Shown piece after piece: positions 35,205 through 43,737 of a DNA stretch of 64,000 bases; the first letter of the stretch is position 1; each line of letters opens with the position of its first letter. The notes under the pieces are model-generated. The model made no database searches. It was given only the letters and a program-made list of their open reading frames with translations, and was not told the origin of the DNA. Origin of the DNA: Extensimonas vulgaris. Lineage in GTDB: Bacteria > Pseudomonadota > Gammaproteobacteria > Burkholderiales > Burkholderiaceae_C. Position numbers and translations under genes: made by a program. The DNA is taken from assembly GCF_003337425.1 (NCBI RefSeq), contig NZ_QPJU01000008.1:62001-126000 (forward strand). Reading direction: 5' to 3'.

Positions 35205-35446
35205 GCGACGACACGCAATTCATCGGCGACGTCGAACCGATGATCGACGCCAAGCAGGCCGCTGCCGCGCTGCGCTTGCCGTACTACTGGTTCGCCGACC
35301 CGCAGATGCGCAGCAAGTACAAGATTCCCCACTACCTGATGGGCGGTCTGGTGCGCTATCGCCCGTCCGAACTGTCTGCGTGGGCCGCGCGCAGCACCGC
35401 CGCGCAGGGGCGCAACGGTAACGCCGATGGCGTGGAGGCCGAATGA
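35201..35446 (+). CDS. Small HTH DNA-binding protein
   Basis: The 81-residue protein has a helix-turn-helix of the AlpA/excisionase kind (IDAKQAAAALRLPYYWFADP, then YKIPHYLMGGLVRYRPSELSAW). It overlaps the nuclease and primase genes by four bases each, so it is co-translated with them. A loader or origin-binding accessory for the primase-helicase is one idea; a regulator is equally possible. Confidence 0.75.
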   Translation: MSDDTQFIGDVEPMIDAKQAAAALRLPYYWFADPQMRSKYKIPHYLMGGLVRYRPSELSAWAARSTAAQGRNGNADGVEAE

Positions 35447-37743
35447 CACTCGACTTCAACGACATCGCGCCACTGCCCGATCACAACCACCGCACCCTCA
35501 GCGACGCCGAGCGCGAAGAGTTGCGTGCGGACCTGCTCGCACGTCTCGAATCCGTTCTGATCACCTTGTTCCCTGCGGGCAAGAAGCGCCGTGGCAAGTT
35601 TCTGATCGGGGACGTGTTGGGCAGTCCAGGCGACAGCCTCGAGGTGGTGCTCGATGGCGAGAAGGCGGGACTGTGGACGGATCGCGCCACCGGCGACGGC
35701 GGCGACATCTACGCGCTGATCGGTGCGCACCTCGGCATCGACGTGCTGCACGACTTTCCGCGCGTGCTCGACGCCGCTGCCGATCTGCTCGGACGCTCGC
35801 GTTCCGCACCGGTGCGCAAGGCCAGCAAGAAGGACGTACCGGTCGACGAGCTCGGCCCCGCCACCGCCAAGTGGGACTACCTCGATGCGGCTGGCCATCT
35901 GATCGCGGTCGTCTACCGCTACGACCCGCCCGGGCAGAAAAAGCAGTTCCGGCCCTGGGATGCGAAGCGGCGCAAGATGGCACCGCCAGACCCGCGCCCG
36001 CTCTACAACCAGCCGGGCATGACCAGCGCCGCGCAGGTGGTGTTGGTCGAAGGTGAGAAATGCGCGCAGGCCTTGATCGACGCAGGCATCGTGGCCACCA
36101 CGGCGATGCATGGCGCAAACGCCCCGGTCGACAAGACCGACTGGTCGCCGCTTTCGGGCAAGGCGGTGCTGATCTGGCCCGACCGCGACAAGCCGGGCTG
36201 GGAGTACGCCACGCAGGCAGCGCAAGCCATCCTGTCGGCGGGTGCGAAATCCTGCCACATCCTCTATCCGCCTGAGGAGGCTGCCGAGGGCTGGGACGTG
36301 GCGGACGCCATCGCCGAGGGCTTCGATGTCGCCACCTTCCTCACCCACGGCCCGCGCCTGCAGATGCACGACGTGGCCGATGACGTCGATCCGGTGGTCA
36401 GCAGCGACGAATCCGTCTGGGGCACCGAGGACGCGCTGGCGCTGTCTTTCACCCGCCGCTACCACCGCGACTGGCGCTACGTGGCGGCCTGGGGTCGCTG
36501 GCTGGTGTGGGACGGGCAACGCTGGCGCACCGAGGACACGCTGGCCGCCACCGACCTGATCCGCAGCGTCTGCCGCCAGACCGCCGTGCGCGCCGACAAC
36601 CCCAAGGTTGCCGCCAAATTGGCCAGCGCCAGTACGGTCGGGGGCGTGGAACGGCTGGCGCGGGCGGATCGCAGGCACGCGGCCACCACTGACGAGTGGG
36701 ACGCCGACCCGTGGCTGCTCAACACGCCCGGTGGCGTGGCCGATCTCAAGGCAGGCCGGATACGCCCGCACGAGCGCGCCGACCGAATGACCAAGATCAC
36801 CACGGCCACACCCAGCGGCGACTGCCCTACATGGTTGCGGTTCATTGACGAGGTCACCGGTGGCGACAAGGAGCTGCAGTCCTACCTCCAACGGATGGTC
36901 GGCTACGCGCTGACCGGCTCGACGCAAGAGCACGCGCTGTTCTTCCTGTACGGCACCGGCGCGAACGGCAAATCGGTGTTCGTGAACACGCTGGCCACCA
37001 TCCTGGGCGACTACGCAACCAATGCCCCGATGGACACTTTCATGGAAACGCGCACCGACCGGCACCCGACCGACATGGCGGGCCTGCGCGGCGCACGCTT
37101 CGTGGCGGCCATCGAAACCGAACAGGGCAAACGCTGGGCCGAGTCCAAGCTCAAGAACCTCACGGGCGGCGACAAGATCTCCGCGCGCTTCATGCGCCAG
37201 GATTTCTTCGAGTTCTTTCCGCAGTTCAAGTTGTTCGTTGCGGGCAACCACAAGCCCGCCATCCGCAACATCGACGAGGCAATGAAGCGGCGTCTGCACC
37301 TGATCCCCTTCACCATCACCGTGCCGCCGCAGCAGAGAGACAAGAACCTGCAGCACAAGCTGCTCGCCGAACGCGACGGCATCCTTGCTTGGGCCGTACA
37401 GGGCTGTCTGGACTGGCAGCGCCACGGCCGACTCGATCCGCCGCAGCGCGTGGTGGACGCCACCGAGGAGTATTTCGAGGCCGAGGACGCACTGGGCCGC
37501 TGGCTGGACGAACGCTGTGTGCGCGAGGCCAACGCCAAGTCGCTGACTGCCGAGCTGTTCAACGACTGGAAGCAGTGGGCGGAGGCCGCCGGTGAGTTCG
37601 CGGGCTCGCAAAAGCGCTTTGCTGATCTGCTGCTCACCCGTGGCTTGGACAAATGGCGCAACGGCATGGGCTTGCGCGGCTTTCAGGGCATTGGCCTCAA
37701 GTACCCGCCCGCACCCGCCTACACCCCTTACGCCGATGACTGA
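35443..37743 (+). CDS. P4-type phage primase/helicase
   Basis: The 766-residue protein joins an N-terminal Toprim-like primase part (LVEGEKCAQALIDAGIVATT, then AVLIWPDRDKPG) to a C-terminal D5/SF3 helicase. Walker A is GTGANGKSV near residue 505, followed by GLRGARFVAAIETEQGKRWAE and the sensor region KLFVAGNHKPAIRNIDEAM, RRLHLIPF. It should start and unwind phage DNA during replication. Nothing appears truncated. Confidence 0.93.
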   Translation: MTLDFNDIAPLPDHNHRTLSDAEREELRADLLARLESVLITLFPAGKKRRGKFLIGDVLGSPGDSLEVVLDGEKAGLWTDRATGDGGDIYALIGAHLGIDVLHDFPRVLDAAADLLGRSRSAPVRKASKKDVPVDELGPATAKWDYLDAAGHLIAVVYRYDPPGQKKQFRPWDAKRRKMAPPDPRPLYNQPGMTSAAQVVLVEGEKCAQALIDAGIVATTAMHGANAPVDKTDWSPLSGKAVLIWPDRDKPGWEYATQAAQAILSAGAKSCHILYPPEEAAEGWDVADAIAEGFDVATFLTHGPRLQMHDVADDVDPVVSSDESVWGTEDALALSFTRRYHRDWRYVAAWGRWLVWDGQRWRTEDTLAATDLIRSVCRQTAVRADNPKVAAKLASASTVGGVERLARADRRHAATTDEWDADPWLLNTPGGVADLKAGRIRPHERADRMTKITTATPSGDCPTWLRFIDEVTGGDKELQSYLQRMVGYALTGSTQEHALFFLYGTGANGKSVFVNTLATILGDYATNAPMDTFMETRTDRHPTDMAGLRGARFVAAIETEQGKRWAESKLKNLTGGDKISARFMRQDFFEFFPQFKLFVAGNHKPAIRNIDEAMKRRLHLIPFTITVPPQQRDKNLQHKLLAERDGILAWAVQGCLDWQRHGRLDPPQRVVDATEEYFEAEDALGRWLDERCVREANAKSLTAELFNDWKQWAEAAGEFAGSQKRFADLLLTRGLDKWRNGMGLRGFQGIGLKYPPAPAYTPYADD

Positions 37744-37873
37744 GACAACCGCATCTGACGGATCGGACGGACTACGTCGTAACTCCTACACGTGCGCGTG
37801 TGCGTGCGCCTCATGGAAGGTTTCGATACGACCCGTCCGATCCGTCAGACCCGCCCAAACAAGGACTGACACC

Positions 37874-38338
37874 ATGACCACCACCATCCTCGCCCTCGAT
37901 CTGGGTACCACCACCGGCTGGGCACTGCGCGGCAGTGACGGCCACATCACCAGCGGTTCCGAGAGCTTCCGGCCGCAGCGCTTCGAAGGCGGCGGAATGC
38001 GCTTCCTGCGTTTCAAGCGCTGGCTCACCGAGATCAAGCAATCCTGCGACGGAATCGACTGCCTGCACTTCGAGGAGGTGCGCCGCAACGTCTCGACCGA
38101 CGCGGCACACGCCTACGGCGGGTTCCTTGCCACGCTCACCGCGTGGTGCGAGCACCACCAGATCCCGTACCAGGGCGTGCCGGTCGGCACGATCAAGAAG
38201 CATGCCACCGGCAAGGGCAACGCGAGCAAGGAGGACGTGATCGCCACCATCCGGGCACGCGGCCACGCCCCGGTCGACGACAACGAAGCCGATGCGCTGG
38301 CGCTGCTGCATTGGGCCATTCAGGCGCAGGAGGTGTGA
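37874..38338 (+). CDS. RuvC-like Holliday junction resolvase
   Basis: The 154-residue protein has a RuvC fold signature: LALDLGTTTGWAL with Asp 9, an acidic HFEEVRR near residue 67, and the C-terminal DDNEADALALLHW. These give the four acidic residues of a two-metal resolvase. Phages use such enzymes to debranch replicating DNA before packaging. ATG 37874 lies 130 bp after the primase stop, so a separate promoter is possible. It ends four bases into the ribosome binding region of the next gene. Confidence 0.85.
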   Translation: MTTTILALDLGTTTGWALRGSDGHITSGSESFRPQRFEGGGMRFLRFKRWLTEIKQSCDGIDCLHFEEVRRNVSTDAAHAYGGFLATLTAWCEHHQIPYQGVPVGTIKKHATGKGNASKEDVIATIRARGHAPVDDNEADALALLHWAIQAQEV

Positions 38339-38339
38339 T

Positions 38340-38549
38340 GTGAAGATTCCGACACCCCAATACCGCTGCCCGCTTGGGCGATTCCAGCCTGATGTCCAGG
38401 ATGTGGACGCCATCAAGCAACGCGGCTGGCGCGACCAGCACATCCTGGTCGTGTCGCCCGACGATGAACGCCTCGACTGGATGGAGCGTGAACTGGTACG
38501 CCAGATCGGCGAGCGCCTCTACGGCGCGGGAGGACGACGCCATGGCTGA
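38340..38549 (+). CDS. Small phage protein (69 aa)
   Basis: GTG 38340 with AGGAGG six bases upstream starts a 69-residue protein beginning VKIPTPQYRCPLGRF. It overlaps the next gene by eight bases. It contains QDVDAIKQRGWRDQHILVV and a charged C terminus. I recognise no family. The strong ribosome binding site and tight overlap support it as real. Confidence 0.65.
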   Translation: MKIPTPQYRCPLGRFQPDVQDVDAIKQRGWRDQHILVVSPDDERLDWMERELVRQIGERLYGAGGRRHG

Positions 38550-38970
38550 CCGTCATACAGCTTGGACGATTGAGGACGTGGCCGCCCGCTTCGAGGAAGC
38601 CGCCAGTACCGGACGACGCCTGCCACCCGTGCGTGTGCAGGGCTATTTCAACTGCTGGCCCGCCATCGTGCGCCGGGAGTGGGAGACGTTCGCTGCCGAC
38701 GAGAAGGTCTACCGCCCATTCCCGCCCGCACCGGACGCCATCGACCGGATGCTGGAGACGATGCAGTGGGTGCAGTGGCTGGAGGTCGAACAGCGGCATC
38801 TGGTGTGGATGCGGGCCAAGCGCTACGGCTGGCGCGACATCACGATCCGCTTTGCCTGCGACCGCACGACGGCATGGCGTCGCTGGCAGCGAGCGCTGGA
38901 AATCGTGGCCGAGAAACTCAACAGCGAAGGTATCCGTGCGCCTTCCAAAATCGTAGGCCAGGCAGGGTAA
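38542..38970 (+). CDS. DUF6362-like phage protein with HTH
   Basis: The 142-residue protein has the layout of the family labelled DUF6362: AIVRREWETF, PDAIDRMLETMQWVQWL, LVWMRAKRYGWRDITIRFAC and a C-terminal HTH-like DRTTAWRRWQRALEIVAEKL. Proteins of this type close the early operon in many prophages and may act as late regulators. This function is inferred from position only. A 315-bp non-coding region follows. Confidence 0.78.
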   Translation: MADRHTAWTIEDVAARFEEAASTGRRLPPVRVQGYFNCWPAIVRREWETFAADEKVYRPFPPAPDAIDRMLETMQWVQWLEVEQRHLVWMRAKRYGWRDITIRFACDRTTAWRRWQRALEIVAEKLNSEGIRAPSKIVGQAG

Positions 38971-39285
38971 TGCCTGCCGCTTTTGTCCTCTGTTTGCTGC
39001 GTTTGTCCCTTTTGACGCTCTTCGAGCCTGCAACAAAACAGCCCGGCTGGGGGTAGTATTTCGTCTATCTTCTGGACAGCGGTGACGGCAAGCGAAGTGG
39101 CCCCAAGCAAAAGGGGTCCTTCCTGGCCAGAAAGCAATGCGGGGGGCGCGAGCGCGGCGCTTTTTTAGCGTCAGGGTGCGAACCAAGGTTCGCACGGTTC
39201 GCAGTTCGCACCCCGCCAGTTCGCACCACCCCCCAAAACCCGCCCACGGCTTTGTCGGCGGGTTTTTTATTTCCGGGACATCTCT
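38971..39285. other. Non-coding region with hairpins before the methyltransferases
   Basis: No gene is supported. A perfect hairpin GTGCGAACC-AA-GGTTCGCAC (39176-39195) is followed by two more GTTCGCA copies (near 39197 and 39219), forming a short repeat cluster. A terminator lies at the right end. The cluster may be a protein-binding site; the adjacent genes encode ParB-N domains. Confidence 0.6.
39237..39268 (+). terminator. Rho-independent terminator of the early operon
   Basis: Stem AACCCGCC/GGCGGGTT with a 12-nt loop and six T. It ends 18 bases before the first methyltransferase start, so readthrough or a promoter inside this region must drive the methyltransferase genes. Confidence 0.85.
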
Positions 39286-40767
39286 TTGAACACGCTCAAC
39301 GTCGAGTACCGCAAGGTCGAGGCGCTGATTCCCTACGCCCGCAATCCGCGCACGCATTCCGATGCGCAGATCGCCAAGATCGCGGCCAGCATCGTCGAGT
39401 ACGGCTGGACGAACCCGATCCTGGTCGATGGCGACAACGGCATCATCGCCGGGCACGGGCGTCTGGCCGCAGCCCGCAAGCTCAGGCTGGATCAGGTGCC
39501 AGTGATCGAGCTTGCGCATCTGTCCGCCGCGCAGAAGCGTGCGCTCGTCTTGGCAGACAACCGGCTGGCGCTCGACGCGGGCTGGGACGAGGAGATGCTG
39601 GCGCTGGAGTTGGCCGACCTGTCCGAGTCCGGGTACGACCTTGCGCTGACGGGTTTCGAGGATGCCGAGATCGAGGCGCTGCTCGCCGGTGATGTGCTCG
39701 ACGCCGACCCTCATACCGAAGCGAAACCAGACGCTGACGAGCCGGATGCTGCGGACGATGTGCCAGACGCGCCCGTCATGGCGGTGTCCTGCCCCGGTGA
39801 TGTCTGGGCCATCGGCCAGCACCATCTGATCTGTGGCGATGCCACCGACCGGGCCGTGATTGCTGCGCTGATGCAAGGCGATACCGCTCGCCTGTGCTTC
39901 ACCTCGCCGCCCTACGGCAACCAGCGCGACTACACCTCGGGCGGGATCACCGATTGGGATGGCCTGATGCGCGGCGTGTTCGCGCACCTGCCGATGGCGG
40001 CCGATGGTCAGGTGCTGGTCAACCTCGGGCTGATCCACCGTGACAACGAAGTGATCCCGTATTGGGACGCCTGGCTCGGCTGGATGCGCAGCCAAGGCTG
40101 GCGGCGCTTCGCGTGGTACGTCTGGGATCAGGGGCCGGGGATGCCCGGCGACTGGGCGGGTCGATTCGCGCCGAGCTTCGAGTTCGTTTTCCACTTCAAC
40201 CGCGAGAGCCGCAAGCCGAACAAGATCGTGCCCTGCAAGCACGCCGGGCAGGAATCGCACCTGCGCGCCGATGGCTCGTCCACGGCGATGCGGGGCAAGG
40301 ACGGCGAAGTCGGCGGCTGGACGCACAAGGGCCTGCCGACGCAGGACACGCGCATCCCTGACAGCGTGATCCGAGTGATGCGCCACAAGGGCAAGATCGG
40401 CCAGGACATCGACCACCCGGCCGTGTTTCCGGTCGCGCTGCCGGAGTTCGTCATCGAGGCCTACACGGACGTGGGCGACCTCGTGTTCGAACCCTTCGGT
40501 GGCAGCGGCACGACGATGCTGGCCGCCGAGCGCACGGGCCGCATCTGCCGTAGCGTGGAAATCGCGCCGGAGTACGTGGACGTTGCCATCAAACGCTTCC
40601 AGCAGAACCACCCCGGCGTGCCGATCACGCTGATCGCCACCGGTCAGTCCTTCGAACAGGTCGCCGCCGAGCGCGCCGCAGTTTCGTGGCATGACAAATC
40701 GGCAGGACAGCCGATTTGCACAGCCGAAGGCTGCCCGCAGGGTGACGCACATGGATGTGCGTCATGA
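39286..40767 (+). CDS. ParB-N/DNA methyltransferase fusion 1
   Basis: The 493-residue protein joins an N-terminal ParB/Srx-type domain (residues 1-95: IPYARNPRTHSDAQI, GIIAGHGRLAAARKL, ALVLADNRLALDAGW) to a beta-class amino-methyltransferase. The catalytic motif TSPPYG is near residue 206, the SAM motif FEPFGGSGTT near 403; motif IV before motif I defines the beta class. TSPPY suggests N4-cytosine rather than adenine, but this is not decisive. It starts at TTG 39286, the only start in front of the ParB domain, and lacks a strong ribosome binding site. It overlaps the second methyltransferase by ATGA. Confidence 0.88.
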   Translation: MNTLNVEYRKVEALIPYARNPRTHSDAQIAKIAASIVEYGWTNPILVDGDNGIIAGHGRLAAARKLRLDQVPVIELAHLSAAQKRALVLADNRLALDAGWDEEMLALELADLSESGYDLALTGFEDAEIEALLAGDVLDADPHTEAKPDADEPDAADDVPDAPVMAVSCPGDVWAIGQHHLICGDATDRAVIAALMQGDTARLCFTSPPYGNQRDYTSGGITDWDGLMRGVFAHLPMAADGQVLVNLGLIHRDNEVIPYWDAWLGWMRSQGWRRFAWYVWDQGPGMPGDWAGRFAPSFEFVFHFNRESRKPNKIVPCKHAGQESHLRADGSSTAMRGKDGEVGGWTHKGLPTQDTRIPDSVIRVMRHKGKIGQDIDHPAVFPVALPEFVIEAYTDVGDLVFEPFGGSGTTMLAAERTGRICRSVEIAPEYVDVAIKRFQQNHPGVPITLIATGQSFEQVAAERAAVSWHDKSAGQPICTAEGCPQGDAHGCAS

Positions 40768-42080
40768 GCTGGCTGGCCGACAAGATCGAGCAGTGGCCCA
40801 CGGCCAAGCTGCTGCCCTACGCCCGCAACGCGCGCACCCACTCTGAGGAGCAGGTGGCGCAGATCGCCGCCAGCATCGCTGAGTTCGGATTCACCAATCC
40901 GATCCTCGCAGGCAGCGACGGCATCATCGTCGCGGGCCACGGACGCTTGGCCGCCGCCCAGAAACTCGGGCTGGAGATCGTGCCGGTGGTCGTGCTCGAC
41001 CACTTGAGCCCGACCCAACGCCGAGCTCTGGTCATCGCGGACAACCGCATCGCCGAGAACGCGGGCTGGGACGACGCGATGCTACGGATCGAATTGGAAG
41101 CCTTGCAGCTTGAAGGCTTCGATCTGGACATCACCGGCTTCGACGCCGACGCGCTGGCCGAACTGATCGCGGGCCACGAGCCGGACAACGAGGGCCAGAC
41201 CGATGAGGATGCGGTGCCCGAAGTCAGCGAGACGCCGATCTCGCGCCCGGGCGATGTCTGGATCATGGGCCAGCACCGACTGCTGTGCGGCGACTCGACC
41301 GTGGCCGAGAGCTACGACCGGCTGATGCAGGGCGACGCGGCGGACATGGTCTTCACCGACCCGCCGTACAACGTGAACTACGCCAACAGCGCCAAGGACA
41401 AGCTGCGCGGCAAGGATCGCGCGATCCTGAACGACAACTTGGGCGACGGGTTCTACGACTTCCTGCTGGCGGCGCTGACGCCCACCGTGGCGCATTGCCG
41501 GGGCGGGATCTACGTGGCGATGTCGTCCAGCGAACTCGATGTGCTGCAGGCCGCGTTCCGCGCTGCCGGTGGCAAGTGGTCGACCTTCATCATCTGGGCC
41601 AAGAACACCTTCACGTTGGGCCGCGCCGACTACCAGCGGCAGTACGAGCCGATCCTGTACGGCTGGCCCGAGGGCGCAACGCGCCACTGGTGCGGCGACC
41701 GCGACCAGGGTGACGTCTGGAACATCAAGAAACCGCAGAAGAACGACCTGCACCCGACGATGAAGCCGGTAGAACTGGTGGAGCGCGCAATCCGCAATTC
41801 CAGCCGACCCGGCAATGTGGTGCTCGACCCCTTCGGCGGTTCCGGCACCACCCTGATCGCCGCAGAAAAATCTGGCCGCGTGGCGCGGCTGATCGAACTC
41901 GATCCAAAGTACGTGGACGTGATCGTGCGCCGGTGGGAGGAATGGACCTGCGAGCGCGCGACGCGCGCTCGTGACGGCCTGCGATTTACGGATGCCGAAA
42001 GAGCACGATTTGGCGTAGAGTCAAAACCATGGGCATCCGCTTCCGAAAATCCTTCCCGCTCGGCAGCCTGTTCAGAATAA
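40764..42080 (+). CDS. ParB-N/DNA methyltransferase fusion 2
   Basis: The 438-residue protein has the same two-part plan as its neighbour: a ParB-N domain (LLPYARNARTHSEEQV, GIIVAGHGRLAAAQKL) and a beta-class methyltransferase with DPPYNVNY near residue 199 and LDPFGGSGTT near 355. DPPY favours N6-adenine modification. The ParB-N parts of the two genes are clearly related, while the catalytic parts differ, so they probably have different targets. ATG 40764 overlaps the previous stop. No restriction endonuclease gene is nearby; these are likely orphan phage methylases that protect DNA or regulate. Confidence 0.9.
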   Translation: MSWLADKIEQWPTAKLLPYARNARTHSEEQVAQIAASIAEFGFTNPILAGSDGIIVAGHGRLAAAQKLGLEIVPVVVLDHLSPTQRRALVIADNRIAENAGWDDAMLRIELEALQLEGFDLDITGFDADALAELIAGHEPDNEGQTDEDAVPEVSETPISRPGDVWIMGQHRLLCGDSTVAESYDRLMQGDAADMVFTDPPYNVNYANSAKDKLRGKDRAILNDNLGDGFYDFLLAALTPTVAHCRGGIYVAMSSSELDVLQAAFRAAGGKWSTFIIWAKNTFTLGRADYQRQYEPILYGWPEGATRHWCGDRDQGDVWNIKKPQKNDLHPTMKPVELVERAIRNSSRPGNVVLDPFGGSGTTLIAAEKSGRVARLIELDPKYVDVIVRRWEEWTCERATRARDGLRFTDAERARFGVESKPWASASENPSRSAACSE

Positions 42081-42652
42081 ATCTGAGCAAGTCGGGCGTG
42101 AGTCTTGGCATAGGGCCGCGAGGCTTCAACGTCAATATCGGCCCGCGCGGTGTTCGTCGCACGATCGGGCTGCCCGGCACGGGAATTTCCTATCAGGAAA
42201 CCCGTTCGTGGAAGCAGCCCGCGTCCGAACGGGCGACGGCGGCGGCAAATCCGAGCGAAGGCGTGTCCTGGCTCAAAGTGCTGATCGGCCTGGTGACGAT
42301 CGTCGTCATCTTCAAGGCCTGCGGTGCCCTGATGAACGGCCCCGACAGGGCGGTTGCGAGCACGACGACGAAAGCCGTCAGTGCGGCGCACACGTCATCT
42401 GCTGCCAGCCAAGGCGTGCCCGCTGCCCCGGATCGAAGCGGCATGGAAGATCGCAAGCTCGAGCCCGCGGAATTGAGGGAATTGCAAACCCTGCTGGCCC
42501 GGGCCGGGTATTCGCCCGGCCCCATCGACGGCAATTTGGGACCTCGAACCCGTGCGGCGGTCGAGGCGTTCCGCAAGCAATCGGCCGACCCGGCAACGGG
42601 CGACCCAACACTTGCAACGCTGGTTCGCCTGCGTAGCACCGTCGAGCATTAG
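42029..42652 (+). CDS. DUF4236 membrane protein with peptidoglycan-binding domain
   Basis: The 207-residue protein begins with a DUF4236 domain (FRKSFPLGSLFRINLSKSGV, SLGIGPRGFNVNIGPRG), has one membrane segment near 84-103 (VLIGLVTIVVIFKACGALM), and ends with a PG_binding_1-type domain (ELRELQTLLARAGYSPGPID, GNLGPRTRAAVEAFR). It starts 52 bp inside the second methyltransferase gene. The design, a cytoplasmic DUF4236 part with an outer wall-binding part, would anchor to the envelope. A role in exclusion or lysis is speculation. Confidence 0.82.
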   Translation: MGIRFRKSFPLGSLFRINLSKSGVSLGIGPRGFNVNIGPRGVRRTIGLPGTGISYQETRSWKQPASERATAAANPSEGVSWLKVLIGLVTIVVIFKACGALMNGPDRAVASTTTKAVSAAHTSSAASQGVPAAPDRSGMEDRKLEPAELRELQTLLARAGYSPGPIDGNLGPRTRAAVEAFRKQSADPATGDPTLATLVRLRSTVEH

Positions 42653-43287
42653 ACGATTCGATACACGCGGTCGGCCTTGCCATCCTTGGTCGAGGCGATC
42701 GCGAGCCCGAGTTTCCTTTTGATGACGCCGGCCAAAGTGCCGCGCACCGTGTGCGCCTGCCAGCCGGTGGCGGCGCAGATCTGGCCAATGGTGGCGCCCT
42801 CGGGGCGTTGCAGCAGCCGGATCACTTCGGCCTGCTTGGTGTTGTGCCGGGTGCTGCGCACCCTCTCGGCTTCGCCTCGCGAAACTTCGCTGCGCTCGTT
42901 TTCGCGGGTGCGCGGCTTGGCCTGCGTCGGCTCTTGTACCCACGTTGCTTCGGCGGCGGTGACGGCGGCTTCCAGTTCGGGATCACTCGTGGCGGCTGAC
43001 GCGCCTTCAGCGTTGGCGATGATCTGATCGAGATGGGCCTCGAACTGACCGATGGCCTTCTTGTTCAAGCCGGGGCGCGGTAGCCCCAAGGCGTCGTAGC
43101 CCTCGGCAGCGACGAACCAGTCGGTGCCATCGGTGGTAATCAGCGCACGGTTGAACATCCCGTCGAGCACTTTCTTGCGCGCGCCGCCTTTGATGTGGTC
43201 GGGGAACCACTCGATCTTGCCGCCGGTGGTATGGATGGCCTTGGCGAGGATGGCGTGCTGGGCCGGGGTGAGTTGGGTGGTGGTCAT
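42649..43287 (-). CDS. DUF3489 protein
   Basis: The 212-residue protein has a C-terminal DUF3489 domain (about 150-212; TKQAEVIRLLQRPEGATIGQ, ATGWQAHTVRGTLAGVIKR), which looks like a winged helix. The N-terminal part (LTPAQHAILAKAIHTTGGKI, GARKKVLDGMFNRALI) is a second helical module. ATG 43287 has AAAGGAG six to seven bases upstream. It runs opposite to the flanking genes and its stop overlaps the DUF4236 stop. The 30-bp repeat motif lies 36 bp upstream of the start. Probably a DNA-binding regulator. Confidence 0.82.
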   Translation of the reverse strand: MTTTQLTPAQHAILAKAIHTTGGKIEWFPDHIKGGARKKVLDGMFNRALITTDGTDWFVAAEGYDALGLPRPGLNKKAIGQFEAHLDQIIANAEGASAATSDPELEAAVTAAEATWVQEPTQAKPRTRENERSEVSRGEAERVRSTRHNTKQAEVIRLLQRPEGATIGQICAATGWQAHTVRGTLAGVIKRKLGLAIASTKDGKADRVYRIV

Positions 43288-43322
43288 GGTCTGCTCCTTT
43301 GCAGCGGTTGATCGGGATCGTG

Positions 43323-43352
43323 ATGAACGCGCTGCTTGGCTGCGAAGCCAAG
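43323..43352 (-). repeat. 30-bp motif copy B upstream of DUF3489 gene
   Basis: Plus-strand pattern ATGAACGCGCTG, eight to nine variable bases, GAAGCCAAG. Identical blocks occur at 26876-26905 and 43667-43696. All three lie 30-37 bp upstream of the start codon of a minus-strand gene. Confidence 0.7.
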
Positions 43353-43363
43353 CGCTTTCGGCT

Positions 43364-43630
43364 TCAGCGGCGGCGCAGTGACGCGATGCCTGCTTCGGCC
43401 AATTCGAGGGCGGCGGCGTGGAACGCGGCTTCCGCGATCCAAGGCGCGTTGCGAGCGTCATCGAGCAGCCGCTCGACGACGATCCTGGCTCGGGCACGCA
43501 TCGCCGCACAGGCGGCTTCAAGTTCCGCATGACTGGCGGTGGCGACCTCCGTGCGGCAGGCGCGCACCAGGACCGTCATCGCCGCTTCCGCGAGCTTGAC
43601 GGCGAGGGTGTCGGGAGCGGGTGTGTTCAT
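43364..43630 (-). CDS. Small Ala-rich helical protein (88 aa)
   Basis: The 88-residue protein is almost wholly helical (TLAVKLAEAAMTVLVRACRT, AAMRARARIVVERLLDDARN). ATG 43630 follows AAAGGA by six bases. The same frame stays open upstream through the repeat motif (reading ELGFDREQRVH). No family is recognised. It is followed by the DUF3489 gene 76 bp away on the same strand, so both may be one transcript against the phage late operon. Confidence 0.65.
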   Translation of the reverse strand: MNTPAPDTLAVKLAEAAMTVLVRACRTEVATASHAELEAACAAMRARARIVVERLLDDARNAPWIAEAAFHAAALELAEAGIASLRRR

Positions 43631-43737
43631 CGGCTGTCCTTTCGATGTGGTGGATGGCGTCACGAGATGAACGCGCTGTTCCCGATCGAAGCCAAGCTCT
43701 TTCTCGACGAAGGACGAACGAATGATTGAAGGTGCCG

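Noticed and set aside
35356-37611. Minus-strand open frame of 751 codons opposite the primase
   Set aside because: Shadow of the P4-type primase gene, which has intact motifs in its own frame.
39135-39166. Terminator at the GCGC-rich run before six T
   Set aside because: The only stem (AGCGC/GCGCT) would have a one-base loop; the hairpin at 39237-39268 is the convincing terminator.
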